From Sporobolomyces roseus (lineage: Eukaryota > Basidiomycota > Microbotryomycetes > Sporidiobolales > Sporidiobolaceae), in the NCBI GenBank assembly GCA_016617785.1, contig JADILM010000001.1:2790001-2854000 (forward strand): a stretch of 64,000 nucleotides of DNA, in the 5' to 3' direction. Under the pieces are notes generated by a model. The model made no database searches and had not been told where the DNA came from. It saw nothing but the letters and a program-made list of their open reading frames with translations. Shown here in pieces: positions 33,759 through 45,600 of this stretch (positions are counted from its first letter, which is position 1; every line of letters begins with the position of its first letter). The translations under genes were made by a program, and so were the position numbers.

Positions 33759-34737
33759 CTATGGATCGTGCGATTTGTACCATTTACACAAAACAGGACA
33801 CCGCTCAAGAGTCGTCCGTAGCTGTCCATTGTCACCTTTCGATGGTAAGACGGAGATGATCGAGAGAAGGGAGTAGAGGAGAGCGTCGAGTTGCGAAGGA
33901 GCGCTGTCGAAACGAAAGGATTAGCAGAGACCTCGTTTCATTCAGCATCTGAGAGACGTACCTCGCCCCCAAGAACCATTCTCCGTCTCCTCGAGACTCC
34001 TGCATCTTATCTTCTAGCGCCTGGAGAGCCTCTACCGCTTCTCGTTCGACTTCTTCCAGATCCAACACTACTTTCGATCCTACTTTCCCACCTCTCAGCC
34101 TCTTCACCTCGGCGATCCTTTCCTGCCTCTTCGAGATGCCTAACCACTTCGATGCGAGTTGCGAGAGGAAGGGGAGAGGTGGATTGGGAGTAACTTGAGG
34201 AGCAGTGGGGAGGAGGTAAAGAGCTGCGACGACTGCCGGAAGTAGAGTGGTCTCGACGAGGGAGGTGTAGGCTTGTAGAATAGGATCTTGAGGAGTCACT
34301 TCATCATTCTCCCTCTTCTCCTTGTCCTGCTTCTTCTCCTCATCATTCCCATTGATTCTCCCTGCCGAAATCGCTCCATTGACTCCTTCTGTCTCGATCA
34401 GATCACCTTGTGGTAGATGTAAAGCTGGGAGAGTTCCACCTGGTGCTCCTTGTCCGTGTGGGAGGTAATGAGGTTGTGCATCAAGTTGAGAGAATCGAGC
34501 GAATGATTGCGCTTGTCGACACACTGGATCGAGTGACTCTTTGTGACCAGTCGGAGGTGGTCCCAATACCCATAGAGTAGGCTTCGAAGGCGCTGGTGTT
34601 GTTGAATCGTCGTTTGGAACTGTGAGGAGTGGGAAATAGGCGTAGAGAGGCGCGAGAGGACTAGGAACCGTGAAGGGCACTGTAGAAAGAGTCTGTGAGT
34701 TCTTGAGATGCTTGTACGAGGCGGCTAGCGACTCACT
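33759..34737 (-). CDS. Metaxin/SAM-complex protein of the mitochondrial outer membrane
   Basis: Exons 34679-33962 and 33903-33759 plus a single base at 34737 join to 287 residues. An intron splits the initiation codon: A at 34737, TG at 34679-34678. Upstream in that frame there is no other ATG before a stop. The N-terminal thioredoxin/GST-like part has LWVLGPPPTGHKESLDPVC, the metaxin pattern. A poorly conserved acidic linker follows. The C-terminal helical part ends with APSQLDALLYSLLSIIS and VLCKWYKSHDP, typical of metaxin and Sam37/Sam35. These proteins sort beta-barrels such as porin into the outer membrane. Whether it corresponds to Sam35 or Sam37 is unclear. Confidence 0.85.
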
Positions 34738-35103
34738 GATGAAATCGAAGTTATCGTTGAAAGCGAACCCGAATTTCGCAAATTCACATTTCGCAACGAA
34801 TTTAAGTTCCTTTCGAGCGAGCCGCTCTCAAGCTTCGATAGACGCTTGTGACGAGACCATGACCTCGAAGGCGATTCTTGCCGTTGTGTAGCGCAAAAGC
34901 GAGCTCTCCCACACGCTTCGACATCGCGAAATCACGGAAAATCGACAGATTGCAAACAAAGAGAACGAGTGTCTACTGAGAAACGTTGATAGGAAGCGAG
35001 ATAGAGAGTACTGCACAGATAGAACGAGTGTGTGAAAGGTCTGTAGAAAGGCGTAGGAGTATCGAAACCTCTGAAACGCAAAACGACCATCGACCTTTGC
35101 CCT
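34738..35103. other. Intergenic
   Basis: 366 bp between two minus-strand genes. The part next to 34737 is the metaxin first exon (5' UTR). No coding signal elsewhere. Confidence 0.6.
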
Positions 35104-36312
35104 TCACCAGCTACAACCGGCGAAGCGTTTGCGATAGATCTTCTGTTGACGATGACCAAGAGCATGAGCCGGAAGCCCCTGTCGGATGTCAAAGGATTAT
35201 TAGCGTTAAACGAGTACGAGCTTTACATCTCGTTTCAGCTTACTGGGTGATACTCCTCTTCGCGATACAGTTCAGGATCCGGGAACTCAGCTCGTACACC
35301 GTCACGAGGTCTGAATGCAAGGCCTAATAGCTCGGACTGCGTTCGAGAGACGATCAGCTTGTAACCGGCATCAGATTCTTCGACAGAATCCGCAGGGAAC
35401 GAACCTGAGATAATGAAGCGGGGTCTGGGGCCGGGGGAAGCCAAATCTCGAAGTGAATCTTGACCAGATCACCTTCGCGACCGTGTCTCAACTCGAGGTC
35501 TAGTGAGGTCCTACAGGGTGAATATAATGCTGATTGTATCCACTTCTGATAGAGCTTCTCGGAGCCTAGTCAGCGTGGACGACAGGTAAGTTCCAGACCT
35601 AAAAAGTGTTCGAAAGAGCGACAAGAGGCGACGTACCGTATAGCTTTCTAGTATGCGCACTGATTGAATTTTCAGTTCTGCCGCTGCGACCGACCGACCG
35701 ATTATGTCGCCATTGGGTCATCAATCCGAGCTGCGTCCTTGTCGCATTGTCTGGAGTGAACCGTGTGGAGACCGTTCGCGGAAAGCACACATGGACCGGG
35801 AGAGGGCGAAGCTCGCCGTCATGCATCGCCTTCGGCGCTTGCTGTTGACGATTTAAGTCTTGCCATTCCTTTTCGACATCTCCCGCTCCTACCATTCTCT
35901 GTCCTCGGCCTGACCTGGAGAATGCTCTAATGGGCAGCGAGATTTCCTTCGTGATCGGATCTTGCTCGTAGAACTGTCTCAAGCTCAATCCTCTGACTCC
36001 GAAAGCGTAGTGTGCATCTTTAGCATCTGTGAGAACATGGCAAAGTGTCAGCAGGGACTGACAAAGAAGAATCTTCCGCTCTTGACCCTCACCCGCAAAC
36101 TTAGGATCCAGTGCTTTGAGCTCCATACGGTTAACTTGCAAAAGTAGGTGACGAGATTCAGGTGTGTCACCGAGATCCTGTAGCATGTTGACGACGAAGT
36201 CACGGAACAGGGTCTCAATCACCTGAGTATTGATGACCTGCGGAATGAACGGCCTTGAGATCAGCAATGTTCGCAGTAATTGAGATTGATCGCTTACACC
36301 GGTATGCGACAT
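35104..36312 (-). CDS. Unrecognised protein, 292 residues
   Basis: Six exons (36312-36298, 36237-36093, 36026-35637, 35565-35405, 35336-35244, 35178-35104) join in phase. The first exon encodes only MSHTG. The sequence is balanced and soluble, with no signal peptide or membrane segment. Recognisable blocks are NTQVIETLFRDFVVNMLQDL, SRHLLLQVNRMELKALD, VHVCFPRTVSTRFTPD, SLDLELRHGREGDLVKIHFE and the basic C-terminus QQKIYRKRFAGCSW. The ordered composition and consistent splicing indicate a real gene. I do not recognise the family. The choice of the last acceptor (35179) is set by phase; an alternative frame there would give a different C-terminus. Confidence 0.7.
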
Positions 36313-36553
36313 GAGCGAGTAGCGAGCAGAAAGATGAAGAGGAGAGAAAGAGCAGTTGTGTCGTCCTGAGCGAAACTCAGGAGATTCGGGAGTAGACAGT
36401 GGGTCTCGGGATTAGATAAGATGAGCTCGTGTCGAAGAGTCGGGTTCGCACGACGCGTTGGCCAAAGCTCTGAGCGATAGCCGAAGCGAAAGTAGGAACC
36501 GCTAACCCACTCTGATCTTCGCATCGTCTCGCTCGTTACTAGCCAACTTCTTC

Positions 36554-37490
36554 TCACACTACCCTCAATGTACTCTGCTTTTCTTCTTCTTCCCGTCTCA
36601 TTTCCTCCTCCACCTCTCTCATATTTTGCTCCAACTCCTTCTCCCTCTCCCTCGTTTCCAATTCGTCCCTCTTCGTAACAACCCCTTCCTCCTTCGCGAT
36701 CCCTTTCCAAACCCTCTCGATCTCGTCCCCATACTCGACTCTCGCTTCTTTCGTCATGACGTGAACGACGAGAGTTCCAGCATCGAGTAATGCCCATCCC
36801 GAAGCTTGATCTTGACGAGTTGGAGGTGGACCTTTGTTTGCTCTCGATCGGGCATGCTTCGAGGCTGTTGTGGGTGGTAGACCGTGAATCGAGGGATGTG
36901 TCATAGGCGGTGAGAAGGGAGATGGAGAGGAAGAGGTTTCGTCGTTCGATAAATCCAATTCGACCGGATTTGATGCGAGCTACAATAGATTGAAATCGCC
37001 GTCTCGTCAGCCTCCTATTCGAACTACATAATATCTAGTAACAAGTTGAACGTACGTAGGATCTGACACCTTCTACTGCACCTCTCAACCCTCTCTCCCT
37101 GCCTTCTTTCAGCGTACAAATGACGACCCAATCACACCAACTTCCCATTGGATCCGCTTCCCTAGCATGAATATAAGTCAAAGTATCCTTGTCGAAGAAA
37201 GGGGAGACTGATAGGTGATCGTGGAGAGGGAAGAGAGGAGGAGAGAGATGAGAGGGAGGGCGAGTTGGAACGGGTGCAGTGGCGAGAGTTGCGCTTGTAT
37301 CGGTTGTTGTAGAAGTCGAAGGTGATGGTGGTGGGTCTACGAACCATGGCAGATCTGTTGATAGTCGGGTGCAAGAGGTTGAAAGATTTCGGAAACTTGA
37401 TCGAGGAATGTTTGGGACGATTCGAGGAGCGCTATTTCGTAGTGAGCAGGTACACTGTCGTAAGAGCTGTGTTCTGGTCGAGTTTAGCAT
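36554..37490 (-). CDS. Mitochondrial ribosome-silencing factor RsfS/Iojap-like (ATP25 N-domain type)
   Basis: Two exons (37490-37056, 36979-36554) give 286 residues. The first ~45 residues are Arg/Ser/Thr-rich without acids, a mitochondrial presequence. LPWFVDPP follows, as in fungal ATP25 N-terminal halves. The RsfS domain is split by a long polar insertion: SWCDWVVICTLKEGRERGLR before it, GWALLDAGTLVVHVMTKEAR and YGDEIERVWKG after it. The C-terminus is a Glu-rich coiled coil. RsfS/MALSU1 proteins bind the large mitoribosomal subunit via uL14. The ATP25 C-terminal half (Oli1 mRNA stabiliser) is absent. Confidence 0.85.
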
Positions 37491-37595
37491 TGTTCGAATT
37501 TGATTGTGAGATGTGAGAGCGAGACAGACAGATTCGCTTTCTTCTTCCTCCGACACTTCACTCTTCTGCACAATCTAGCTCATTAAACTACTAGA
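37491..37595. promoter_or_regulatory. 105-bp divergent promoter
   Basis: Only 105 bp separate the start codons of the RsfS-like gene (minus) and the NAD(P)-binding protein gene (plus). The two transcripts must share or overlap promoter elements. No TATA box is evident. Confidence 0.55.
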
Positions 37596-38742
37596 ATGTC
37601 ATTACCACGTATCGTAGTCGTAGGAGGTCACGGCAAGGCGAGTTCTCCCCTTCCTCCTCCCCTTTCCTTTCTCCACTTTCGGGCTGACGTTATCGAACCC
37701 TCTTCCCTCTCTTCAGGTTGCACTCCACTTTGCTAGACTCGCATCCCCTACCTACTCTGTCACTTCCCTCGTTCGATCCGAAGATCATTTCGAAGACATC
37801 AAACAAGCTGGTGCAATTCCCAAACTTCTTTCGCTCGAGGACGCCTCGCTTGACGATCTCAAGAATGCATTTGATGGCGCGAAAGGTGTATTGTTTGCTG
37901 CTGGAGCTGGAGGTAAAGGTGGGAAAGAGCGAACGAAGAAGGTTGACGAGGACGGAGCTATCAAGGTGAGATCACTTCGCGAATCGAATCGCATCTTTGA
38001 AAGCTCACTCGATTATGCTTTGGCTCTCAGGTCTTTGACGCGATTGAGAAGACTCAAGGTGAGAAGCCCAAGCTGATCCTCGTTGGAGCTCTCGACACTC
38101 GTAAGTTCTGTACGCTTTCACGATTTCGCTCAGTTTACTAACTTGCGAGTGGAATGTAGGCGATCTCTCCAAGCCTCCTCCATCGCACTACGTGAGCGCC
38201 CTCTCTCTTTCTCTCACTCGACCTCAACGCCTACTTACCTCTGCCAATCTCTCTGTCAGACTGAGAAAGATATCGAACAGTCGAAAAAAGCTCACGACGC
38301 AATCGGAGCTTACTACGAGTGAGCCACCTCTGCTCTCCATCATCTCTCGTCCAGTACCTAAGCTAATCAGTCGGACACAGCGCCAAACTCGCCGCAACTC
38401 GAAACCTTCACACTCGATCTTCGTTCCCTTGGCTCGAACTTCGACCTGGTCATCTCTCCGACTCTCAAGGTACCGGCAAGATCTCGCTAGGACTCACCTC
38501 AATGGGTTCAGTTCCCGTAAGTCTCGTACTCTCGCTCTCCTGCTGCTTACAACACTGATTGACCTCTTTTCGTTTATGCGCACAAACAGAGGGAGGATGT
38601 AGCCAAAGTTCTCGTCTCGCTATTCGATCAGCCTCGAGACGCTGCAAAGGGATTGACGCTGGATCTTATCGAAGGAGAAAGCTCGGTCGAAGAAGCGGTC
38701 AAGACTGCAGTAGAGAAAGGTGAAACTAGTTTCTCAGACTAA
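37596..38742 (+). CDS. NAD(P)-binding Rossmann-fold protein (NmrA/atypical SDR type)
   Basis: Seven exons (37596-37637, 37717-37965, 38031-38100, 38160-38191, 38260-38318, 38381-38516, 38590-38742) give 246 residues. The N-terminal strand and glycine loop (RIVVVGGHGKVALHFA) bind dinucleotide. AGAIPKLLSLED, AFDGAKGVLFAAGAG and KVFDAIEKT follow, as in yeast YMR090W-type proteins. SDSQGTGKISLG is the conserved region after the catalytic fold. The first intron uses a GC donor (AAG|GCGAGT) at 37638, and the glycine loop is continuous only with that splice. Substrate unknown; cytosolic. Confidence 0.88.
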
Positions 38743-38805
38743 AAACAGAACTGTTCAAGCAATGTACATAAATCAAGGTCTAGCAAATCAGCCTAATCCA
38801 CTTTC

Positions 38806-39774
38806 CTACCGTCTTTCCTCGTCTTCACTTTCCGGCTCTCCCTCTCTCTCGGGACCGTCTTCGAGAGTGAGTTCGAGTCGTCTCGCGTCAGGGGGGACAC
38901 TTTCGGCGGGTTCCTGAGCTCCTCGACGTCGACGGTGACCTCTTCCGGAAGCATTTGACGGGGTGTCGGGATCGGATACTAACTCGGCGTAACTTTCAGG
39001 ACTTCTCGTCGACACTCCAGTGTAATCGACGGGTCCACCTTCTCCCGTTCCCACCGGTTGTACCCTACGATCTGCGGCTCGACGTCGTCTCGGAGTGAAT
39101 CGTTCCTGGCGATCTTCGTGAGCCGCAATCGCTCGTGCCGTGAGACGATTCCAAACGGGTTCGACTTGGGTTCGAGGATAACCTACACCTGAGCACGCTT
39201 CGAAAGCGTCCAATTTGATCCTCCCCAAAGCTTGTGTACGGCGTACAAACGCTCGGAGCTGAGTTCCTGGCGGAGTCGAACCTGTAATCAGCTCGAGTGG
39301 ATCAGCTTTGTTTAGTGCGAGGAAACTGGCGAAACTTGCAGCTCACCCTCTGAGCGAAATGCGAGTAGTCCTCGGACTATACGGGCTTGGGCATCTCGGG
39401 CGATGATCCAATCGACGATGAATCGAGATACTGTCGCTCAACTAGTGGAGTGTAAAGTTTTGGAAATGGATGAGAGAGGATCGCGGGCTTACAGATTGTC
39501 TCGATGGTTTCCCTGGAATCAGCTACTCCTACAGACGGATTCAATTCGGGGAAAAGACACACTTGAGTGCAGAGAGACAGCACGAACGAGGCATTCTGCT
39601 GAAATTGGCGGGTTGAAACTGAAAACAAGGAAGAAATGAGGGAAAGAGAGGAGAGGAACTCGCATGTACAGAGCCCTGTCCGTGGATACGAGCGGAGACG
39701 ATGGCGGTGTTCGGAAGGGGCGAAGTAAGCTGCGAAACGGACAGGAGGAAAAGGAGAATGAGGGGAGAATTCAT
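38806..39774 (-). CDS. Predicted secretory-pathway protein of unknown function
   Basis: Four exons (39774-39670, 39598-39493, 39436-39347, 39281-38806) give 258 residues. The start at 39774 encodes a hydrophobic leader, MNSPLILLFLLSVSQLTSPL, that looks like a signal peptide. The middle has a second hydrophobic segment (SFVLSLCTQVCLF) and a basic/amphipathic part (RFIVDWIIARDAQARIVRGLL). The C-terminal ~110 residues are Arg/Glu/Pro-rich and probably disordered. An alternative ATG at 39796 lies in another frame and lacks good splicing. No family recognised. The 3' end converges on the NAD(P)-binding gene with only 63 bp between the stops. Confidence 0.6.
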
Positions 39775-40100
39775 TCAGCTCGAATCTTGCTTGCATCGAC
39801 GTGCTCTGTTACCAACTGAGAGACTACCTAGCGCCTGAGATATATCAGATAGCTTGAACAAGCTGACTAAGTCGCATGGAGGGATATGATCGCGAGTCTT
39901 CTATAACCGGCCTTGTTAGACCTCGCTGCTGTTCCGTCGCGTCTAAGGTTTATCTGAACGGTAGCTCATGAAGGTGTCCACGGCCAGCGCAAGAGTAAAG
40001 TCTGGTCAGAGACTTCGAAGTAGTGAGCACGTCTCAAAAATATGATGAATTGCGAAAGTACCAGCTTTCCCTCAGACTACTCTATAAGTACCGAGATTGT
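39775..40100. other. Intergenic
   Basis: 326 bp between two minus-strand genes, with a short palindrome AGCTTGAACAAGCT near 39850. No coding signal. Confidence 0.55.
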
Positions 40101-41560
40101 CTATAACGAGTACAACACTACCAATGTGAAGAGTGTAGAAGCGATCAACCCGAGTCCACCTAGTCCCAATCTCTCTCCTCCCGAAATCCCCGAATCAGCT
40201 CCTCCTCCTATTGATCCGATCACTGCTGACGCTGCAGCTTTATTCCGTGTGTCGTTTCCACCTTCGTAGATCCGGACTGAAGCGATCTCAAAGTACGCCG
40301 TGTCGTAGTTCCTCGGATCCATGACCATATCAGTGCAAACTCCAGAACAAGTCGGGTTGAAAACACCAGGTTGACCAGCCCCTATTGTCGTGTTGATAGA
40401 GTCAGCAGAGTAGAGGAGTCGAAGGGGTAGGAGAGACAAGACTCACAATCTCCGCAGAGAGCGATATTGATCGTTAGTTGTTGAGCGGCGAAGAATTGGT
40501 TGATGTTACAGCTGGATTGAGGGTAGTATGCGGTAGGAGCGCCCCATCCAGTAGGGTCAGGAGATGAGGAAGCGTCTCGAAGGTCTGAAGGGATTTGAGC
40601 ACGCTGCGAAAAACGAAGGGAAGTCAGTCGCAAAACTCCGATGAAAAAAGAAGGAGGAAACTTACAGGGAAGAACCATACAGAGATCGCATCACTCGACA
40701 ACTCGGCAGCAAAGATTCCTCCACCATTCTCCGCCAAAGCAGCACCGTAACTAACGTTCCTCGTATCGGTGAAAGTACAACCTTGGTTGGCGTTGACTGA
40801 ATGATCGCAATTCGTCGAGGCCAACAGACCATTCGCAGCGGTCGAAGTCTCGGTCGATGAAGCGTAACAGCCGGTGACTGTGTGAAGAGCGACTTGGTTG
40901 ACGGTTTGAAGATTCACTCCCTCCATGATATCGATTTCTCCTCCCGACGGCCATTCTCGAGCGTGACTCCAGAAACTTGACCACACGGAGCACTGTTACA
41001 ACGATACGTAAGTTATGACGAGAAAGAGAGAGGGGGGGAAGAGGTACTCACGCCGTAAGGAGTATGTAGAGTATCCAAAACGAAAAGCGAACCAATTCCG
41101 TAAGCCTCGTTCGTCGTGATTCGAACAGAATCCCGAAGACCACCGTAAGCAACCGCTCTATCGGAAGAGAGAATGCAAAGGCAGGTCAGCATTTCGTGGA
41201 ATTCCGGAAATCCATTGTGCGAAAATGAAAACTTGCGAGCTATTGTCCACCTTGATAATCACGTTTCCTGCCGAATTGAGATATGCTAGATCTTGAGATT
41301 GTGCTTCCGAAACGTAATTGACGGCACCTATCTCACGGAAGATTCAGTCTCGGAATATCGGAGAGATGCGAAAGTTGAGAGAGAGAGAGAGAGGGAAACT
41401 CACCATTCGTCAGATTATCTCTGTTCCCCCAGAAGCTCCATCCATCGAAAAAGCTATCCCCAGCATACTGAGTCTTGAGTGAGTAAGCAGCTTGCGTTGA
41501 GGGGATGAGGGAGAGAGTCGAAGCGATTGAGAGGAAAGCTAAGGAAAGTGGTGAAGGCAT
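40101..41560 (-). CDS. Secreted GH16 endo-beta-1,3(4)-glucanase, probably membrane- or GPI-anchored
   Basis: Six exons (41560-41404, 41327-41237, 41157-41052, 40992-40666, 40603-40447, 40381-40101) join to 372 residues. A signal peptide (PLSLAFLSIASTLSLIPSTQA) is followed by FDGWSFWG, NVIIKVDNSS, WSSFWSHAREWPSGGEIDIMEGVN and TNCDHSVNANQGC. The catalytic ExDxxE (EIDIME, about residues 134-139) is intact, as in laminarinases and licheninases. The C-terminus has a Ser/Gly/Ala stretch and a hydrophobic end (IASTLFTLVVLYSL), as in GPI-anchored wall enzymes. Intron 2 uses a GC donor (GCAAGT at 41236-41231), the only splice that keeps the frame across NSS|AVAYGG. Cell-wall glucan remodelling is the likely role. 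Confidence 0.93.
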
Positions 41561-42644
41561 GGCAAGGAATCTTGGGGCAGTCTATAGATGTCTAGTAGTG
41601 CTGTACCGTTACTCTTGAGCTGAACCTGCAGCTGTAGTTGATGCCGAGAGACTTGGTTTGGTGAAGTTAAAAGATTGAGATGAGAGAGGCTGAGCGTGTT
41701 GAGAGATGCTACAGCCGATGTGAGAGCTGCGCTAAAGAAGTTGACTGTTCGATCTACTCCTTCCATAACCGAACTTGATGCGATTTCGACAGTGAAAGAA
41801 GGCGGGGCGAAGTTCTCGTTGAATTTGGCCATGTGCTATTGAACTCTCTTCGTTATCGTGGCTCCTTCCTCTTTGAACGCTAATGCCGGAAGAATCAAGT
41901 AGGCTGGCAAAGATCGCGAGAACAAACGAAGAGAAAGCCTTCGTTCCCAAGGAGGAAGGGCGATCAAATTTAAGCTTCTTCTGCTTCCTCTGACTCGGCG
42001 ATCGCTCAAAAAGGCACACTTCGACGACTTTGTACGGAATCCTCGAACACGGCATGGAAGCCGACCCGAAATAAAAGCTGTGACACTCTGCGTTCTTCCA
42101 CATTTCCTTGTTGAACGACTCTTCGTAACGCTTTGAGAGTGAAGGCAGGGCTCAAATTTGACACTTCTTGAGCCTATCGATCTCTACGAACGACGGGAGT
42201 CCGATAGATAAAGGTCGAGCGAGTTATGAATCGACGAAGAGCCGATTGCGAAACGGAGGTCAGAGAGCAATCGACCACGAGTGGCCGGTAAACCCCACCG
42301 AGGACACTGTAGAGCTCGTGTAGCGATAGCTTGGGAGTGTGAGAGCCCGGGAGAAGCACCCAAGGTCGAAGGAGAAGCTCTCGCGACGAATTTTGGACTC
42401 GCAAGGAAATTTGAGTTCTTGCGACGAGCAAAGTTACTGTTACAGCGAGCTAATCAATAGTCTAAAGAACCCTAGATACAATCTATATAAAACTATGAAC
42501 ACCTTGTGAAGAGTAGAGGGCGAAATGAAACGCGAAGAGGAATGGATCAACCAGAAGAAAACAGGAGAAATAGCAAAAAAGTAGTGTCCTCTATCGTCCT
42601 GCGACTGCTTGAAGATGTATACGTGATCGAGGTAGCCGGTACCT
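41561..42644. other. Intergenic upstream of the secreted GH16 gene
   Basis: About 1.1 kb between two minus-strand cell-wall-type genes. A 97-codon minus-strand frame opened by ATG at 41832 ends at 41539, just past the GH16 start, in another frame; it may be an upstream ORF. Near 42430-42530 is AT-rich sequence at the 3' end of the GT2 gene. Nothing else is seen. Confidence 0.55.
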
Positions 42645-45600
42645 CTAGAACTGGAACGTCATGATCGTTGGATTGAGCAAAAACGGCTATAGAGGTTGAA
42701 AAATGTCAGCACACTGTAACCACTAGAAACGAAGGACCAGAGAGAGAGAACGCACGTAAAGGATATGACCGGCGATAACGAGAGATAGAGGGACGATGGA
42801 GACCCAATCGATGATGTACCACTCGATCGAAGGAATGAATCGGAAGGTGAGAATCATTGCGATGAGGACGAAGCATAGTCCAAAGGTGATCCGGTACTTC
42901 TTCCAGATAGCGGGGAGCTCGGTGAGAACGGTACTCTGTTGAACTGACTTGACCGTGGAAGACCTGAGTCGACGAAAAGCAGGAAGTCAGTTTCCCTCAT
43001 TTCTCTGCGACGATCGATGATTTGACTCACCACTGCATATCGTAACCAACAAGATGAGCGATAAGAGCGAGTCCGACGTGGAAAGAGATTCCCCTGAGAA
43101 CGAGAACGGATGAGCTGAGGAAAACTGGAAAGTACCGCTGACGGCGATTACGGATGAAGGGAGACTCACATGAAGAACAGCGTATTGAAGGGTGTCCATT
43201 TAGCTTGCTCCCACAAGACAGAAGCAAGATCAGCTTGACCGCTACGGTAGCGGAGAATCGCGAAAGCGAAGGCTGATGCACAACCGAAAACGACGAAGAG
43301 GGCGACCTATGTTCGCAAGAGGGATCAGTCACGAGTACTATCAGCTCGAGAGACGCTACGACTCACATTGACCTGCCAAGATGGCATGTAAGCAGCGTCG
43401 ATGGTCGGAATGAAAAGACCGTATAGGATGTAACCCAAAACCGAAAGAGGAACGGCGACGGAGATGGCGTAGTACGACACCAAGTACGACCACGACGAGA
43501 ACTTGTAGTGTAGAGGAAGGGGAGAAGACCAGAAGAAGTCTACAGAAATGTTGCGAGATCAGCGAGGTCTCATAGTAGCGAAAGACACTCAAACTTACGC
43601 TTAGCCATTGGTGTGAAAGGTCCTTTCGTGAGCCAGTACTTGAGAGGGTGGAAGAGGAGCTCAGAGACACCGTAAGCGTACTTCTGCCATCGATTGATCT
43701 CGTCCTGTGTAGAGGAGGAAAGGGTCAGCTTCGGTGGAACGACGTTGAGAGGAAGGAAGGAGAAAAAACTAACATCGCACGAAAGCGAGACTCCCTCTTG
43801 GAAACCGCCGTTCGAGTAAGACGCCCAGCGTACATCGTAACCGGCAGTGAGCATCCTCAAAGCGCAATCAAAGTCCTCCGAAACGTGAGATTCCGACCAA
43901 ATTTGCCAACGTCCATCCTTTTCTTGAGCGATTTCTTGAAGAGCAGACCACCGAATGAATGCGTTGTGACCGACGAAGCAGCTGTGTGCCCTCGAGCGAT
44001 GTCAACTTCTCGCCGTCGAGTGCAAGACAGACGAGGGAAGGAAAGCGACTCACCCTACATCGCCATTCGAAGTGACCCAAGAAATACTCGTGTTGACGAG
44101 CCGAGTGAAGAAAGCAATACCGTTCTCGAAGAAGTGGTTGGCGACAAACATCTAGAGAAAGAGTCCATAAGTGTCAGCGCTTGAGAGAAGAGAAGAGTAA
44201 GGAGATTCGAAACGAGTGAAAGGCAAAGACGAAAACTCACAACATCGGAAGCGTGTTGAATGATAGCACATTCAGGTGACCAGTGCATCTCAGATGCAGC
44301 ATCCAAGAAACAATCTTCAGGAACGACAGTATCGGAATCGATGCTAGAACGAACGAACGACGGTCAGAACAAGTCGAGACGAAGACGAAAGAGATAAACC
44401 GCGAGACTCACATGAGAATGATCTCGCCAATACGAACGTTACCGGAAGCCCAAACCTCGACCGAATGCGGTTTCTCTTGTCCCTCCTCGAGAGGGAACTC
44501 CTTCTTCGTTTCAGCGAGAGCGTCGGCGAGGCACTCTTCGTAGAGTACTAGATCCTCCTCGTAGCTCCAAGGGTTATCGAAAGGTCGAACTGGTCGTCGT
44601 TCGTTCATGAGGTGTTCAATTCGGATCGATAATTCGAGAGCGACATTCAAGTTTGACGATTTCTTGAACCTTCCCGCTCGATGGTAGTACTTGCCGTGTC
44701 CGGGTCGAGCTATAGAAAGAGCGGTTCAGTCAAGTGCAAAGATAGTCAGTGACACATAGGGGAGACTTACCGACGTAAGCGATAGCGTTGGCTTCGTAGA
44801 AACCTTTACGAGTAGCGAAATCGGTCTTGTTCAGCAATTGCATACCGTCATCGCATACTAGGATATTGACACTTCCTCCTTGTAGCTCGTACTGTAATCG
44901 AAGAATCGTCAATAGTCGAAACGAAGGAGAAAAGGTTCGAAACAGAAACTCACAGTTTTGATCGCAGTCTGAAGCGAACGAATCGTAGGTTGCAAGACGT
45001 CCTCGAGACCTTCCTTGTAAACGGGCATGACAATCGTCTGTAGAGATGCAGTCGAACATCAGCTCGGAGTAGAGAAAAGTACTGGAGGGAACGCTCGAGC
45101 TTACGAAATCAGGAAGAGGACCTTTCATACGAGGAGGTCGGACTCCAGAGTAATAGCGGTTGTTGCTGTGCATCTGCTTGACGGGGCCGAGGAGTTGAAG
45201 GATGACAGCAATGACGATAACACAGAAGAACTGTGAAAGCGAGAGACGATCAGTCGAGACTCTCCGAGGCGAGGGAAGTAGGAAAAGAGAGAACTTACTT
45301 GAGAAACCGCAAATTGGAAAGGAATAGCGAGACCAATGAGGAGCCTCGGCCAGTAGCCGTCGATCATGTACTCTCGAATGAGCGTTCGCAGAGTGTTCAT
45401 GTTGACGAGAATGTTGATCCCGACTGCGAGACCGACATGGAGAGGAGAGAGTAAACCGACAGGACGACGAGAACCAGCCTCGGGACCTGCCTCGATGTCG
45501 ACTTCGGAAATGTTGTTGACGAACTTCTCGTCTTTCTCGTCAAGAGAATCGACGTCGTCTTGTTGCTTCCAGATGTACTCGAGCATCAAGTCCGAGATCT

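Noticed and set aside
34986..35327. Plus-strand frame over the 35-kb unknown gene
   Set aside because: Arg/Ser-biased antisense composition with no splicing support.
37281..37516. Plus-strand frames over the RsfS-like gene
   Set aside because: Antisense shadows; the minus strand has presequence and RsfS blocks.
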